DNA of 64,000 nt from assembly GCF_014332515.1 (NCBI RefSeq), contig NZ_VFSD01000013.1, positions 108,178-172,177 on the forward strand, read 5' to 3'. The DNA comes from Pontibacter beigongshangensis (GTDB lineage Bacteria > Bacteroidota > Bacteroidia > Cytophagales > Hymenobacteraceae). Positions 37,902-47,476 of the stretch are shown piece after piece. The notes below the pieces were generated by a model. That model made no database searches, was not told the origin of the DNA, and was given only the letters and a program-made list of their open reading frames with translations. Both the position numbers and the translations under genes were made by a program. Every line of letters starts with the position of its first letter. Positions within the stretch are counted from its first letter, which is position 1.

Positions 37902-40805
37902 TTACACATCCTGCTCTTCCTCAGGCAGGTAATGGCTGGTTTTGAGCTCTTCGGCCAGGAACCGGGAGGTATAACCCTTGCCAGAGGCAGCTACTTCTTC
38001 CGGAGTTCCCCAGGCTACTATGGTTCCGCCAGCCTCGCCGCCCTCGGGGCCGATATCAACAATATGGTCGGCTATTTTTATCAGGTCGAGGTTGTGCTCT
38101 ATGATCAGGACGGTGTTGCCTTTATCCGTGAGTTTGTGCAGCACGTCGGTCAGGTGCTCAATGTCCTGGAAGTGCAGGCCCGTGGTAGGCTCATCCAGAA
38201 TGTAAAGTGTTTTGCCGGTATCTTTCTTCGACAGTTCTGTGGCCAGTTTCACCCGCTGCGCCTCGCCACCCGATAGGGTAGTAGCCTGCTGCCCCAGCGT
38301 AATGTAGCCAAGGCCCACGTCGTTGAGCGTGGCAATCTTGCGGAGAATGCGTGGCTGGTTATCAAAAAACTCCACGGCTTTCTCTACTGTCATGTCCAGC
38401 ACATCGGTAATGCTCTTGCCTTTAAAGCGCACTTCCAGGGTTTCGCGGTTGTAGCGCTTGCCTTTGCAGACCTCGCAGGGCACATACACATCCGGCAGGA
38501 AGTTCATCTCGATGGTGCGCATACCGGCTCCCTCGCAGGCCTCGCAACGTCCGCCTTTCACATTAAAAGAGAAGCGGCCGGGGGAGTAGCCTCTTATTTT
38601 GGCTTCTGGCAGCGAAGCGAACAAAGACCGTATCTCACCGAACACACCGGTGTAGGTGGCCGGGTTGGAGCGTGGCGTGCGGCCAATCGGCGACTGGTCT
38701 ACCTCAATTACTTTGTCTATCAGTTCCAGCCCTTCCAGACTTTTGTAAGGCAGCGGCTCACGTTTGGCCCTGAAAAAGTGCTGGTTCAGGATCGGGTACA
38801 GCGTGTCGTGGATGAGCGACGACTTGCCACTACCCGATACGCCTGTTACACAAATCATTTTGCCTAATGGCAGCTTCAGCGTTACGTTTTTCAGGTTATT
38901 GCCGGTAGCGCCTTTCAGCTTCAGCCACTCACCGGTGCCGGGCCGTTTTACGCGCGGCACTTTTATGCCGCGGCGATTGCTCAGGAAGTTGGCTGTAGTG
39001 GTGCCGGCCTCCATCATTTCGGCTGGCGTGCCTGCCGTAACGATCTGACCGCCGTGTATGCCGGCTCCAGGGCCAATGTCTACCACATAGTCGGCCTGCA
39101 TAATCATGTCTTTGTCGTGCTCCACCACAATAATGGAGTTGCCAAGGTCGCGCAGGTCTTTCAGGGCGTTTATCAGGCGCTCGTTGTCGCGTTGGTGCAG
39201 GCCAATGCTAGGCTCGTCCATAATATAGAGCACGCCTACCAGCTGCGTTCCTATTTGCGTGGCCAGCCGGATGCGCTGGCTCTCGCCACCGGACAGGGTG
39301 CGTACGGGGCGGTGCAGGCTCAGGTAGTCGAGGCCCACATCGAGCAAAAAGCCAATGCGCTTCCGTATCTCCTTCAGCAGTTCCCTGGCAATGGTATTTT
39401 GGCGCTCGCTCAGCCTGTCTTCGAGGTTATGGAACCAGGCAGCCAGTTTATTGATATCTACTACTGAGAGCTCTCCAATATTTTTGCCATCGATCTTAAA
39501 ATGGAGCGATTCTTTTTTAAGGCGATAGCCGTTGCACTCGGGGCAGGTGGTGGTTTGGGTATAATCTTCAATCCAGGCGCGGATGTTGTCGGAATCGGAC
39601 TCCATCTGGCTTTTCAGGAAATGGATGATGCCTTCGAACTCAATAATGTAGTTGCCTTTCTTGGTGTTTACCTCCAGATCTTCCTCCAAACCATAGAGCA
39701 GGACCTTTAGCACATGCTCCGGCAGGTCTTTGATAGGGGTGGCAACTGATACCTTGAAGTATTTGAAAAGCGCCTCTACCTGCTTAAATATCCAGATGTC
39801 GCGGTACTCACCGAGCGGTGCTATGCCGCCGCGGCGTATGCTCAGGCTCTTGTCCGGGATAACGGTTTCTTCGGTAATCTCCTGAATCTCGCCCAGGCCG
39901 TTGCACACAGGGCAGGTGCCGTAGGGGGAGTTAAAGGAGAAGGAGTTCGGAGCCGGATCGTCGTAGGCGATGCCGGTGGCCGGGTCCATGAGGTGGCGCG
40001 AGAAAAAGTGCGTCTGATTTGTGTCGGCATCCATGACCAGCACCATGCCTTTGCCATGTGTCAGGGCGTTCTGGATGGAGCTGGAGAGGCGGAAGCGGTC
40101 GTCTTCCTTTACTACAATCTTGTCGATCACGATTTCGATGTCGTGTATCTTGTAGCGGTCTACCTGCATTTTAGGGCTGATCTCTACGAGTTCACCATCA
40201 ACGCGGGCGCGTATAAAGCCCATCTTGCGGATCTGCTGGAACAGTTCGCGGTAATGCCCTTTGCGGCCTTTCACCACCGGTGCCAGTATTACCAAACGCT
40301 TGCCGTCGAAATGCTCCATGATGTGGTGCACGATCTGGTCGTCGCTCTGGCGCACCATTTTCTCGCCGGTTACATAGCTGAAGGCATCGGCGGTGCGGGC
40401 CCAAAGCAGGCGCATAAAGTCGTAAATCTCGGTAATGGTGCCCACCGTGGAGCGGGGGTTGCGGCTGGTGGTTTTCTGCTCGATAGAGATCACCGGCGAC
40501 AGCCCTTCGATCTTATCTACATCAGGTCGTTCCAGGCCGCCCATAAAACTACGGGCATAGGCCGAGAAGGTCTCCATGTAGCGGCGCTGCCCTTCGGCGT
40601 AAATCGTGTCGAAGGCGAGCGACGACTTGCCGGAGCCGCTGATGCCCGTGAAAACCACCAGCTTATAGCGCGGCAGCTTTAAGGTAACGTTTTTCAGGTT
40701 ATGTTCACGGGCGCCATAAACCTCTATTTGCTGCGCCTCCCCGTTAAGTGTGGGAGCAGCCGTAGCGAGGCCCGCGTTATCAGTTTGCTCTTGGTTAAAA
40801 GCCAT
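37902..40805 (-). CDS. uvrA: Excinuclease ABC subunit A
   Basis: The damage-recognition ATPase of nucleotide excision repair; it works with UvrB and UvrC, which are not in the window. 967 residues with two ABC modules: Walker A GISGSGKSSLAFDT and GVSGSGKSSLIHDT, and signatures LSGGESQRIRLA and LSGGEAQRVKLA. The zinc-finger cysteines are present (CPVCNGLG, CEACEGAG, CEVCKGKRYN). It begins with about 25 extra residues compared with E. coli UvrA; the ATG at 40805 is the only start. The gene ends near a shared hairpin. Confidence 0.97.
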   Translation of the reverse strand: MAFNQEQTDNAGLATAAPTLNGEAQQIEVYGAREHNLKNVTLKLPRYKLVVFTGISGSGKSSLAFDTIYAEGQRRYMETFSAYARSFMGGLERPDVDKIEGLSPVISIEQKTTSRNPRSTVGTITEIYDFMRLLWARTADAFSYVTGEKMVRQSDDQIVHHIMEHFDGKRLVILAPVVKGRKGHYRELFQQIRKMGFIRARVDGELVEISPKMQVDRYKIHDIEIVIDKIVVKEDDRFRLSSSIQNALTHGKGMVLVMDADTNQTHFFSRHLMDPATGIAYDDPAPNSFSFNSPYGTCPVCNGLGEIQEITEETVIPDKSLSIRRGGIAPLGEYRDIWIFKQVEALFKYFKVSVATPIKDLPEHVLKVLLYGLEEDLEVNTKKGNYIIEFEGIIHFLKSQMESDSDNIRAWIEDYTQTTTCPECNGYRLKKESLHFKIDGKNIGELSVVDINKLAAWFHNLEDRLSERQNTIARELLKEIRKRIGFLLDVGLDYLSLHRPVRTLSGGESQRIRLATQIGTQLVGVLYIMDEPSIGLHQRDNERLINALKDLRDLGNSIIVVEHDKDMIMQADYVVDIGPGAGIHGGQIVTAGTPAEMMEAGTTTANFLSNRRGIKVPRVKRPGTGEWLKLKGATGNNLKNVTLKLPLGKMICVTGVSGSGKSSLIHDTLYPILNQHFFRAKREPLPYKSLEGLELIDKVIEVDQSPIGRTPRSNPATYTGVFGEIRSLFASLPEAKIRGYSPGRFSFNVKGGRCEACEGAGMRTIEMNFLPDVYVPCEVCKGKRYNRETLEVRFKGKSITDVLDMTVEKAVEFFDNQPRILRKIATLNDVGLGYITLGQQATTLSGGEAQRVKLATELSKKDTGKTLYILDEPTTGLHFQDIEHLTDVLHKLTDKGNTVLIIEHNLDLIKIADHIVDIGPEGGEAGGTIVAWGTPEEVAASGKGYTSRFLAEELKTSHYLPEEEQDV

Positions 40806-41031
40806 TCAGAATATGTTGATTTTAAAAAGCAAAGGTACAAAATTTACCAGTGTTTCGCTGTGAAACACGCTAACCCTTCTTAACAGCGTCTGGCGGAAAT
40901 AGGTTTAGTTGCTTCAGGTTGTATTTTATATTTATTCTTCGCCTTGCCCCTGGCCTCCGGAGGGCGGCCGATTTGTAACCAGGCTGCTTCTAATGGAAAA
41001 GTGGTAGACAAAAAACAGGATAAGACCGGGC

Positions 41032-41415
41032 TTAATCTATATTGCCATAACCTGCAACTTCTTTCTCGTGCAGGCTGGCATGATGATGACTTGTGGGAAT
41101 GTACGCTTCGTGATGGGTGGTGATTGTCTTTTGCTTTTGCCGATATCTGTAAAAAGCATATATGGCAAGTATGATCCCAACCGGCAAAAGCATAAAGCCA
41201 GTAATTTTAAGGTAAAGGTCATTAGAGAGCTTAATGGCTGCAAAACCACCTGCCATGGTCGCCAGGGAGGTCCGCAGGTAAGCCATCAGGGTGCGTTCGT
41301 TCGCAAAGATCGTCCGTTCCATAGCCATTCTGTCGCGTATCTCGGTGTTCTTCTTCTCCTGTACCTTCAGTTTCTTCCGGAGCTTCTTGATCTCCTTTTT
41401 TGCGTGGTCGGCCAT
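41032..41415 (-). CDS. DUF202 membrane protein
   Basis: A 127-residue inner-membrane protein. Before the membrane part is a charged coiled coil (KKEIKKLRKKLKVQEKK), then the DUF202 signature MERTIFANERTLMAYLRTSLATMAGGFAA, and two helices. The ATG at 41415 (MADHAKKE) is chosen over an in-frame ATG at 41472 because the 19 extra residues are not family-like. It is a paralogue of the gene at 41759, with the same coiled-coil plus DUF202 layout and similar histidine-rich ends. Function unknown. Confidence 0.85.
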   Translation of the reverse strand: MADHAKKEIKKLRKKLKVQEKKNTEIRDRMAMERTIFANERTLMAYLRTSLATMAGGFAAIKLSNDLYLKITGFMLLPVGIILAIYAFYRYRQKQKTITTHHEAYIPTSHHHASLHEKEVAGYGNID

Positions 41416-41508
41416 AAAAGTACATTTTAGAGGTGTTAAACTAAGTAAAAGGCAAGCTGTATGATAACACAAGGCTTTACAGTACTGGGAGTTGATCAGT
41501 TACAGCAC

Positions 41509-41540
41509 AATTATTGAAATAAAAAGGCCCTTCCGGAGGC
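41509..41540 (-). repeat. Intergenic repeat, locus 13
   Basis: AATTATTGAAAT, an A-run, then GGCCCTTCCGGAGGC. It is sense to both DUF202 genes. Confidence 0.85.
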
Positions 41541-41682
41541 AGGCATAACTGCTGATGCTCCTTATAGATGTCAGATAACAGATAATAGACTTTTTTGGGT
41601 CTGAACCAGGAAGTTAAGAGCTGTTCGCTTTAACGCCTGCTCCGGCATTTTATCTCCAAATCAAATCATTAGCACATTGAAC

Positions 41683-41713
41683 AATTATTCTAATCAAAAA
41701 GGCCCTCCAGAGG
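41683..41713 (-). repeat. Intergenic repeat, locus 14
   Basis: AATTATTCTAATC, an A-run, then GGCCCTCCAGAGG, followed by TGCTTTTTTCTGCTGCTGCTG. It lies 46 bp after the stop of the DUF202 gene at 41759, in sense. Confidence 0.88.
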
Positions 41714-41758
41714 TGCTTTTTTCTGCTGCTGCTGCTCCAGCCAGCTATTTTCCTGGAC

Positions 41759-42259
41759 TTAAGCCTTTGGTGCGGGGCTCTGCTCTTCTTTCTCCTGGGC
41801 GTCTACCTCGGCCAGCACGGGGCTGGTAGGGGTATAGGCACGGGTATGGTGCAATATTTCACTTTTCTTTCTGCTGAAGCGCATGTAGCCGTACACGCCT
41901 ATGCCAACTCCTACCGGAATCGCGAGTATGCCCAGAGCAACATAAATAATATCATCGAAAAGCTTGATAAAGGTGAGCCCGCCGAGCACCATGGCCATGG
42001 CTGTTCGCTCGTAAGCCAGAAAGGTGCGCTCATTGGCCAGCTTGGTCCGCTCCATAGCCAGGCTATCGCGGATCTCCATGTTCTGCTGCTTTTTAAGCTT
42101 GATGGCTTTTCTTAATTCTGTCCTGGCTTTTCTGCTGAGTAGCTCTTTTAATCCCATAATGCCATATACGGTGGCGGCTGCCATGTAGGTTAGTGCAGTG
42201 GTGGTGCTTTTAAGTGGTGCCCGCAGCTTGCCTGAGCGCTCCTCTGGCTCAGAATTCAT
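41759..42259 (-). CDS. DUF202 membrane protein, second copy
   Basis: A 166-residue paralogue of the protein at 41032. The DUF202 segment is MERTKLANERTFLAYERTAMAMVLGGLTFIKL. An additional hydrophobic stretch (TALTYMAAATVYGIMGL) sits near the N-terminus, before the basic coiled coil ELRKAIKLKKQQNMEIRDS. It starts 38 bp after the amylase gene, so the TetR-amylase-DUF202 set may be one operon. Confidence 0.85.
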   Translation of the reverse strand: MNSEPEERSGKLRAPLKSTTTALTYMAAATVYGIMGLKELLSRKARTELRKAIKLKKQQNMEIRDSLAMERTKLANERTFLAYERTAMAMVLGGLTFIKLFDDIIYVALGILAIPVGVGIGVYGYMRFSRKKSEILHHTRAYTPTSPVLAEVDAQEKEEQSPAPKA

Positions 42260-42297
42260 CAGAGCTGAAATCTGACCATGCTCTGCTTGCCTTACTA

Positions 42298-43668
42298 CTA
42301 CTGCTGCTGCAGGATGCAGGCCCAGTGGGCAGGCAGGTGTTCGATGGGCAGGGTCTTGTGCTGTACCCGGTACTGCTGCTGGTCGAGCAGGTTCGTGAAC
42401 AGGCTTCCGTCCGGCAAATCTACTGTCAGGAGCAGTTTTGCCGGAGCATCGGCCGCATTTACAGCCACCAGCACATGGTCATGCGCCGAGCGGCGGGCAA
42501 AGGCAAACTGCTCGTGAGCTACAAACACCTGCTCATAGGTGCCCTGGCGCAGGGCGCTACTTTGCTTCCTGATGCCGGCAAATTGCCGGATGGCAGTTGC
42601 CAGTTCGGGGTGTGGCGCCTGGCCAATAGCATCTGGAGAGGCAATGGCCGGACGGAGGGGAGCGTCGGTGTGAGGTAATTTGGTGCCGCTGATGCCCCAC
42701 TCGCTGCCGTAGTACACCGATGGAATGCCGGGCATGGTAAAGAGCAGTGCATGGAGCGGGTAGAGGTGCGCCGGGTTCCTGAGTGTGCTGGCAATGCGGT
42801 TCACATCGTGGTTGTCGGCAAAGTTGTAGAGCGATAAATCTTTGTAAATGCCCTGTGCTCCGAACAGGCGGTTTAAGGAGAAGGCCAGTTCAAAGTAGTT
42901 GCGGTCGTTATGGCTGGAGTACAGGCCCTTGTAGCATTCATAGTTGGTGGTGGAGTGGAGCATGCCTGGGTTTGCCCAGCGGCGGTAATCTCCGTGGATC
43001 ACTTCTCCCATCAGCCAGAAATCGGAACGGAGGCTCCGGCAATAGGAGGCGAGGTCGCGCAGAAAGTCGTGGTCCATTACATCGGCGGCGTCCAGCCGGA
43101 GGCCATCTATGCCGAACTCCTGCACCCACATTTTCACGGCCTCAAACAAGTGCGCCCGCACCTCCGGGTGCTGCAGGTTAAGCTTTATCAGGTTGTAATG
43201 GCCGTTCCAGCCTTCGTAGACAAAGGCATCGCCGTAAGGGCTGCGGCGGCTAAAGTCTACGCCGGCAAACCAGTGCCGGAAAGAGGAGCTTTCGCCATCG
43301 GCCTGCAGGTTTTTAAAAGCCCAGAAATCACGCCCCACATGGTTGAAAACGCCATCCAGAACAACCCGGATGCCATGGGCATGGAAATGGGCCACCACTT
43401 CGGCCAATGTGCTGTTGGTGCCCAGCCGGCGGTCTACGGTATAATAATCAACTGTGTCGTAGCCATGCGTGCCAGCCTCAAAAAGCGGCCCCAGGTAAAG
43501 TGCATCGCAACCGAGCGAGGAGAGGTGGTTTACCCAGTGCTTCAATGAGGCGAGCCTGGGGATGGGGGAGGAACTTAAATCGTTTTGCAGCGATGCTCCG
43601 CTCAAGCCTAACGGGTAAATATGGTAGAAGGTAGCCTCGGTAGCCCAGGCAGGTCTGGTTGTGTTCAT
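42298..43668 (-). CDS. Alpha-amylase family (GH13) glycosidase
   Basis: A 456-residue glycoside hydrolase with the four GH13 regions: DGVFNH (105-110), GLRLDAADV with nucleophile Asp193, LMGEVIH with acid/base Glu222, and FADNHD with Asp288. It lacks a signal peptide, so it probably acts in the cytoplasm on maltodextrins or cyclodextrins in the manner of neopullulanase/cyclomaltodextrinase, but it is too short to have their N-terminal domain. It follows a TetR regulator by 75 bp and precedes a DUF202 gene by 38 bp. Substrate and product are not determined. Confidence 0.9.
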   Translation of the reverse strand: MNTTRPAWATEATFYHIYPLGLSGASLQNDLSSSPIPRLASLKHWVNHLSSLGCDALYLGPLFEAGTHGYDTVDYYTVDRRLGTNSTLAEVVAHFHAHGIRVVLDGVFNHVGRDFWAFKNLQADGESSSFRHWFAGVDFSRRSPYGDAFVYEGWNGHYNLIKLNLQHPEVRAHLFEAVKMWVQEFGIDGLRLDAADVMDHDFLRDLASYCRSLRSDFWLMGEVIHGDYRRWANPGMLHSTTNYECYKGLYSSHNDRNYFELAFSLNRLFGAQGIYKDLSLYNFADNHDVNRIASTLRNPAHLYPLHALLFTMPGIPSVYYGSEWGISGTKLPHTDAPLRPAIASPDAIGQAPHPELATAIRQFAGIRKQSSALRQGTYEQVFVAHEQFAFARRSAHDHVLVAVNAADAPAKLLLTVDLPDGSLFTNLLDQQQYRVQHKTLPIEHLPAHWACILQQQ

Positions 43669-43743
43669 GAGTGAAGTTTACATATTGTGCATACCGTTCG
43701 GTACAATACTTAAACTGTTATAGTTCCTTTTTCTTCCAGAAAC

Positions 43744-44313
43744 TCAGGAATAGATGCCGTAAGAGAACTGCTGCACTACCTGTTTTACCGCCTGCTCGTT
43801 TAGTTTCAGCTGCCCGTGCAACGCCTGCACTAGGTAAGTGTTAATCATGCCCAGGAAGGTGGCCGCATATACTTTGTGCCGTTCCCGCATGTTGCCGTGG
43901 TCCTTTACCGCCTCCTGAAACATGGTCTCCAGCAGCTGGTGCTGCTCCTGTATAAAGGGCGTAATAACCAGGGAGGCCTCATTTTCGGGATTGGCAAACC
44001 AGGCCGCCAGGTGCATGAGGTACAATGTCGGCTGGCTCATGGCAAACTCAAAGTAACACACCACCACCTGCCGCAGCGAAAGGGGCAGATCACCGGTATA
44101 GGCTGCCACACTCCTGAGCTGCGTCATAAAAGGAGTAAACTGCTCCTGCATCAGTGTTTCCAGCAGACCTCTTTTACTGCCGAAGTAATGGTAGAGGGTG
44201 GGCTTTTTGATGCCGGCGGCCTCCACTATCTGCTGCACGCCCACGGCATCGTAGCCTTTTGCCGCAAACAGTTTAAGGGAGCAGTCGAGTATAATGGAAC
44301 GGTTATCGGCCAT
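43744..44313 (-). CDS. TetR/AcrR family transcriptional regulator
   Basis: A 189-residue repressor-type protein. The N-terminal helix-turn-helix covers about residues 5-50: SIILDCSLKLFAAKGYDAVG, then VQQIVEAAGIKKPTLYHYFG, KRGLLETLM. The C-terminal ligand domain is of unknown specificity. Its position directly before the amylase gene on the same strand suggests it controls that operon and perhaps itself. It lies divergent to the truncated haemoglobin gene (188 bp). Confidence 0.88.
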   Translation of the reverse strand: MADNRSIILDCSLKLFAAKGYDAVGVQQIVEAAGIKKPTLYHYFGSKRGLLETLMQEQFTPFMTQLRSVAAYTGDLPLSLRQVVVCYFEFAMSQPTLYLMHLAAWFANPENEASLVITPFIQEQHQLLETMFQEAVKDHGNMRERHKVYAATFLGMINTYLVQALHGQLKLNEQAVKQVVQQFSYGIYS

Positions 44314-44500
44314 GCTGCTAGGGTGTACTGTAGTTTGGTGTTGAAGGTAAGCGTTTTGAATGAAAACGACTTTCAGCGACTCATGTTACTTTTTTGGCAT
44401 TACTGATATTAGTCATTTTACGCAAGGTTGCCATGCCGTAACTTACAGCCATTAGTAATAATGATGGCTGGCTACAGGTGTGGCAGAAGGAGGTACAGTT

Positions 44501-44866
44501 ATGAGAGATATAGAGAAGGAAGAAGACATCAGGATTCTGGTGGACAGCTTTTACGGGCAGGTAAATCGAGATGAGCTGCTGAGCCCCGTTTTTAATGAGT
44601 TTGCGCAGGTAGACTGGGAGGCGCACCTGCCGGTTATGTACAGCTTCTGGAGCACGGTGCTGTTCGGGTCTATGGCCTATAAAGGCCAGCCTTTCCCCAA
44701 GCACCTGCGGCTGCCGATAGATGAACAGCATTTCGACAGATGGGTAACCTTGTTTACAGCTACAGTAGACGCTTTGTTTAAAGGCGAAAAAGCTGAGGAT
44801 ATTAAATTTAAGGCGCAGAATATTGCCCGTATTTTTCAGATGAAAATGGGAATTCTGGCAGTATAA
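44501..44866 (+). CDS. Group III truncated haemoglobin
   Basis: A 121-residue small haem protein of the 2-over-2 globin family, group III. The proximal histidine is His77 (DEQHFDRWVTLF). The start is decided by an AGGAGGT box 8 bp before ATG 44501; a GTG at 44480 in the same frame would give seven extra, unneeded residues. Members bind O2 or NO and are proposed to act in nitrosative or oxidative stress. It is convergent with the LOG-family gene. Confidence 0.88.
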   Translation: MRDIEKEEDIRILVDSFYGQVNRDELLSPVFNEFAQVDWEAHLPVMYSFWSTVLFGSMAYKGQPFPKHLRLPIDEQHFDRWVTLFTATVDALFKGEKAEDIKFKAQNIARIFQMKMGILAV

Positions 44867-44876
44867 TCATGATGTA

Positions 44877-44904
44877 TAAAAAAGGCAGGCCTCACTGGCC
44901 TGCC
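44877..44904 (-). terminator. Intrinsic terminator after the LOG-family gene
   Basis: On the minus strand GGCAGGCC / AGTGA / GGCCTGCC (44904-44884) is followed by seven T. A canonical rho-independent terminator. Confidence 0.85.
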
Positions 44905-44937
44905 CATCTGTATGTAAAGAGAAAGTAAGAAATAAAA

Positions 44938-45801
44938 TTAAAAGTTGGGCGACAGCAGGTATTTGCTGTAAAAATCGTCGATGATCTTCACGGCCTCCGA
45001 GGCGTCGTCTACAATGTGTACCAGTTCCAGGTCTTCCGGGCTGATGTTGCTCTCCATATCCAGCATCACGTCTGATACCCATTGCAGCAGCCCGTCCCAG
45101 AAAGAGCGGCCTACCAGCACGATCGGGAAAGCGCCTATTTTCTTTGTCTGGATCAGCGTAATCGCCTCAAAAAGCTCATCGAGGGTGCCAAAGCCGCCCG
45201 GCATCACGATAAAGCCCTGCGCATATTTCACGAACATCACCTTGCGCACAAAAAAGTAGTCGAAGTTGATGAGCTTGTCTGAGTCGATGTAGATGTTGTT
45301 GAACTGCTCAAAGGGAAGGTGTATGTTCAGGCCCACCGATTTGCCGCCCTCGGAGTGAGCGCCTTTGTTGCCGGCCTCCATAATGCCGGGGCCACCGCCC
45401 GTTATAACGCCGTAGCCATGGCGCACCAGCTTGGCGGCAATATCTTCGGCCATCTGGTAGTATTTATGAGATGATTTGGTGCGCGCCGACCCGAATATAG
45501 ATACGCAGGGGCCGATCTTAGCCAGTTTCTCAAACCCTTCCACGAACTCCGACATCACCTTAAAAATCTGCCAGGAGTCAGCTATCTTTATTTCGTTCCA
45601 GTCTTTGTCTACAAACGCTTTGCGAATACGGATGTCCTCTGCGGAGGCAGGTGGGGCTGTGGTTTCGCCACTCTCCCGCAGATCTGTTATGGATTTGGCC
45701 TTGTTCTGATTGGCGTCGGGCTGCAAAATGGTTTGGCCGCTGCCGGTATTGAGTGCCTCATCATTAAATTTGGTTTTACTTGTCTTTCTGAGTTTTGTCA
45801 T
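44938..45801 (-). CDS. LOG family protein (TIGR00730; cytokinin riboside phosphoribohydrolase-like)
   Basis: A 287-residue Rossmann-like protein. It has the LOG signatures GGGPGIMEAGNKGA and PGGFGTLDELFE, which bind a nucleoside monophosphate, and the start FGSARTKSSHKYY. Family enzymes split AMP-type riboside phosphates; many were mis-named lysine decarboxylases. The first 60 residues are a charged, probably disordered extension that is unusual for LOG proteins. It follows the MacB-like permease gene by 156 bp on the same strand. Confidence 0.87.
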   Translation of the reverse strand: MTKLRKTSKTKFNDEALNTGSGQTILQPDANQNKAKSITDLRESGETTAPPASAEDIRIRKAFVDKDWNEIKIADSWQIFKVMSEFVEGFEKLAKIGPCVSIFGSARTKSSHKYYQMAEDIAAKLVRHGYGVITGGGPGIMEAGNKGAHSEGGKSVGLNIHLPFEQFNNIYIDSDKLINFDYFFVRKVMFVKYAQGFIVMPGGFGTLDELFEAITLIQTKKIGAFPIVLVGRSFWDGLLQWVSDVMLDMESNISPEDLELVHIVDDASEAVKIIDDFYSKYLLSPNF

Positions 45802-45956
45802 AATAAGTTAAATCGTCTTCAGGAGGCGTGCTCCTATAGCAGTGCTCAAAGCGGCACTGCCTGCTTATACATAAATTGCCGGCGCCGTTCCGGGCCGTGA
45901 GGGTTACCAAGTAAGCTCCTGCTAAATATACTTGTTCTGCTGGTTAGTGCCCTACT

Positions 45957-47207
45957 TTATTTTGAGCGGATCGCCATAACCGGATCCAGGTTGGCTGCCA
46001 GCACAGCCGGAATAATGCCCGAAAGCATTCCTATCACCGCCGATACGCTAAGGCCCAGTATGATGTTGCTTAAAGAGAGCGTTATCTCCAGCATGTCCTG
46101 GGGGATAAGGGTGAGCAGAAACACCAGCAAAATACCAAATCCGCCTCCTAACACGCTCAGAAACACCGACTCGAACAGGAACTGGAACAGGATGAAGAAG
46201 TTTTTGGCCCCCAGCGATTTTTGTATCCCGATGATGTTGGTCCGTTCCTTAACCGAAACAAACATAATGTTGGCAATGCCAAAACCTCCTACTAAAATGG
46301 CAAAGCCCCCGATAACCCAGCCGGCCACACTTATAACGCCAAAGAGGCTGCTAACCTGTTCGGCCACCATCTCAGATCGGTTCAGGGCAAAGTTGTCTTC
46401 GTCGCGGGGCCTGAGCCCACGGATGTTGCGCAGCAGCCCCTGCGTTTCGTACTCCAGCTCCTGCAGCCCCTGGTCGTCTTCGCGCCCCTTTAGGCCGATG
46501 GTGGCATACACTCCTTTGGGCCCGGTAGTGTACATCTTGCTGAAAGCACCGAACGGAATTATGCCTTGCTTGTCGGCGTTCGGCATGCCAAACATGTTCT
46601 CGCCCTGCTTCTCCATCACCCCGATCACCATGAACTGGTGGCCATTGATTTTTACCTGCTTGCCCAAAGGGTCCTGGTTCGGGAACAGGGTCTCGGCAAT
46701 GGCATGGCCTATAATAACCACATTCTGTGCCGATTCTATTTCCTGTGGCACAAAGTAGCGGCCTTCTTCTATCGGAATTTCTCTGATCTTGTTAAAGTCG
46801 TACGTGGCCCCAGACAGGAAGGCGTTGGCGTAGCTGCTGTTCCGGAACTTAACTGTTATGCCGCCCCGCTCAGAGAAAATGGCAATGCCCTCGGCCATGG
46901 TTAAGTTGCTCTCCAGCTGCCTGAACTCCCGGGCTGTGGGCTGCGGGCGACGCAGGTACTCCCACCAGGGCCGGCCGCCCGGGCCAAAAGACCAGGGCTG
47001 CGTTTGCACATAAATCACCCGCTCCCCCACAAAGCTCATGGCATCGCGCACGTTTCGCTCCAGCGAATCTACGAGTGTAAAAACAGAGATGATGGCGAAA
47101 ATGCCTATGGTTACCCCCAGTAAGGAAAGGATGGTGCGCAGCAGGTTTGATTTCAGTGCCTGCCAGGCAAAACGGAAGCTTTCGATGATCAGGCGCAGGT
47201 ATATCAT
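45957..47207 (-). CDS. MacB-like ABC transporter permease
   Basis: A 416-residue inner-membrane protein of the FtsX/MacB type. One helix lies at about 20-45 (TILSLLGVTIGIFAIISVFTL), a large periplasmic MacB_PCD domain follows (about 55-245), and three helices close the chain (VAGWVIGGFAILVGGFGIAN, FLFESVFLSVLGG, IIPAVLAANLDPVMAIRSK). The partner ATPase is not adjacent; the ABC ATPase at 49830 is of another class. Possible roles are export of a peptide/lipoprotein or mechanotransmission, as for MacB. Confidence 0.88.
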   Translation of the reverse strand: MIYLRLIIESFRFAWQALKSNLLRTILSLLGVTIGIFAIISVFTLVDSLERNVRDAMSFVGERVIYVQTQPWSFGPGGRPWWEYLRRPQPTAREFRQLESNLTMAEGIAIFSERGGITVKFRNSSYANAFLSGATYDFNKIREIPIEEGRYFVPQEIESAQNVVIIGHAIAETLFPNQDPLGKQVKINGHQFMVIGVMEKQGENMFGMPNADKQGIIPFGAFSKMYTTGPKGVYATIGLKGREDDQGLQELEYETQGLLRNIRGLRPRDEDNFALNRSEMVAEQVSSLFGVISVAGWVIGGFAILVGGFGIANIMFVSVKERTNIIGIQKSLGAKNFFILFQFLFESVFLSVLGGGFGILLVFLLTLIPQDMLEITLSLSNIILGLSVSAVIGMLSGIIPAVLAANLDPVMAIRSK

Positions 47208-47325
47208 GTGCTGAGGCAGATGTATCAGGGAGTTTGTAATTCTGTTAAATTAATAATATTTAACTTAAACATGCGCTGCCTGAAGGTCGTTTTTTAAGGT
47301 GCAGCAGTGGCAGGAGCAGCAATTG

Positions 47326-47356
47326 GGCTGGGAGGGCAGTTTTCATTAGAATAATT
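47326..47356 (+). repeat. Intergenic repeat, locus 15
   Basis: GGCTGGGAGGGCAG, a T-run, then CATTAGAATAATT, preceded from 47300 by GTGCAGCAGTGGCAGGAGCA. It points toward queA (272 bp). Confidence 0.82.
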
Positions 47357-47468
47357 GTAACCAACAAAGCGAATAGAGCGGGCAGGAGTAGTAGTTAGAA
47401 TGGAACAGGGGAATGGCTCATTCACAGCTAAAAAAGCATATTTTTACGGCCATGTCAGATAAAAAGCG

Positions 47469-47476
47469 TATCTTTG
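47469..47476 (+). promoter_or_regulatory. Bacteroidota-type -7 box of queA
   Basis: TATCTTTG matches TAnnTTTG exactly; the T-rich stretch at 47441-47446 is at about the right distance for a -33 element. The leader to the queA ATG is about 150 nt. Confidence 0.5.

Larger units (their letters stand above)
41416..41758. other. 343-bp gap with repeat loci 13 and 14
   Basis: Two repeat copies in the same direction enclose words of the type GATGTCAGATAACAGATAATAG (41572-41593) and a partial copy of the AGCACATT unit (41641-41682). No gene. Confidence 0.6.

Noticed and set aside
40954..40990. A CCTCCGGAGGGCGGCC stretch before the DUF202 gene, resembling the repeat core
   Set aside because: It lacks the T-run and the GATTAGAATAATT end and points against the flanking genes, so it is not counted; it would be the only exception to the orientation rule.
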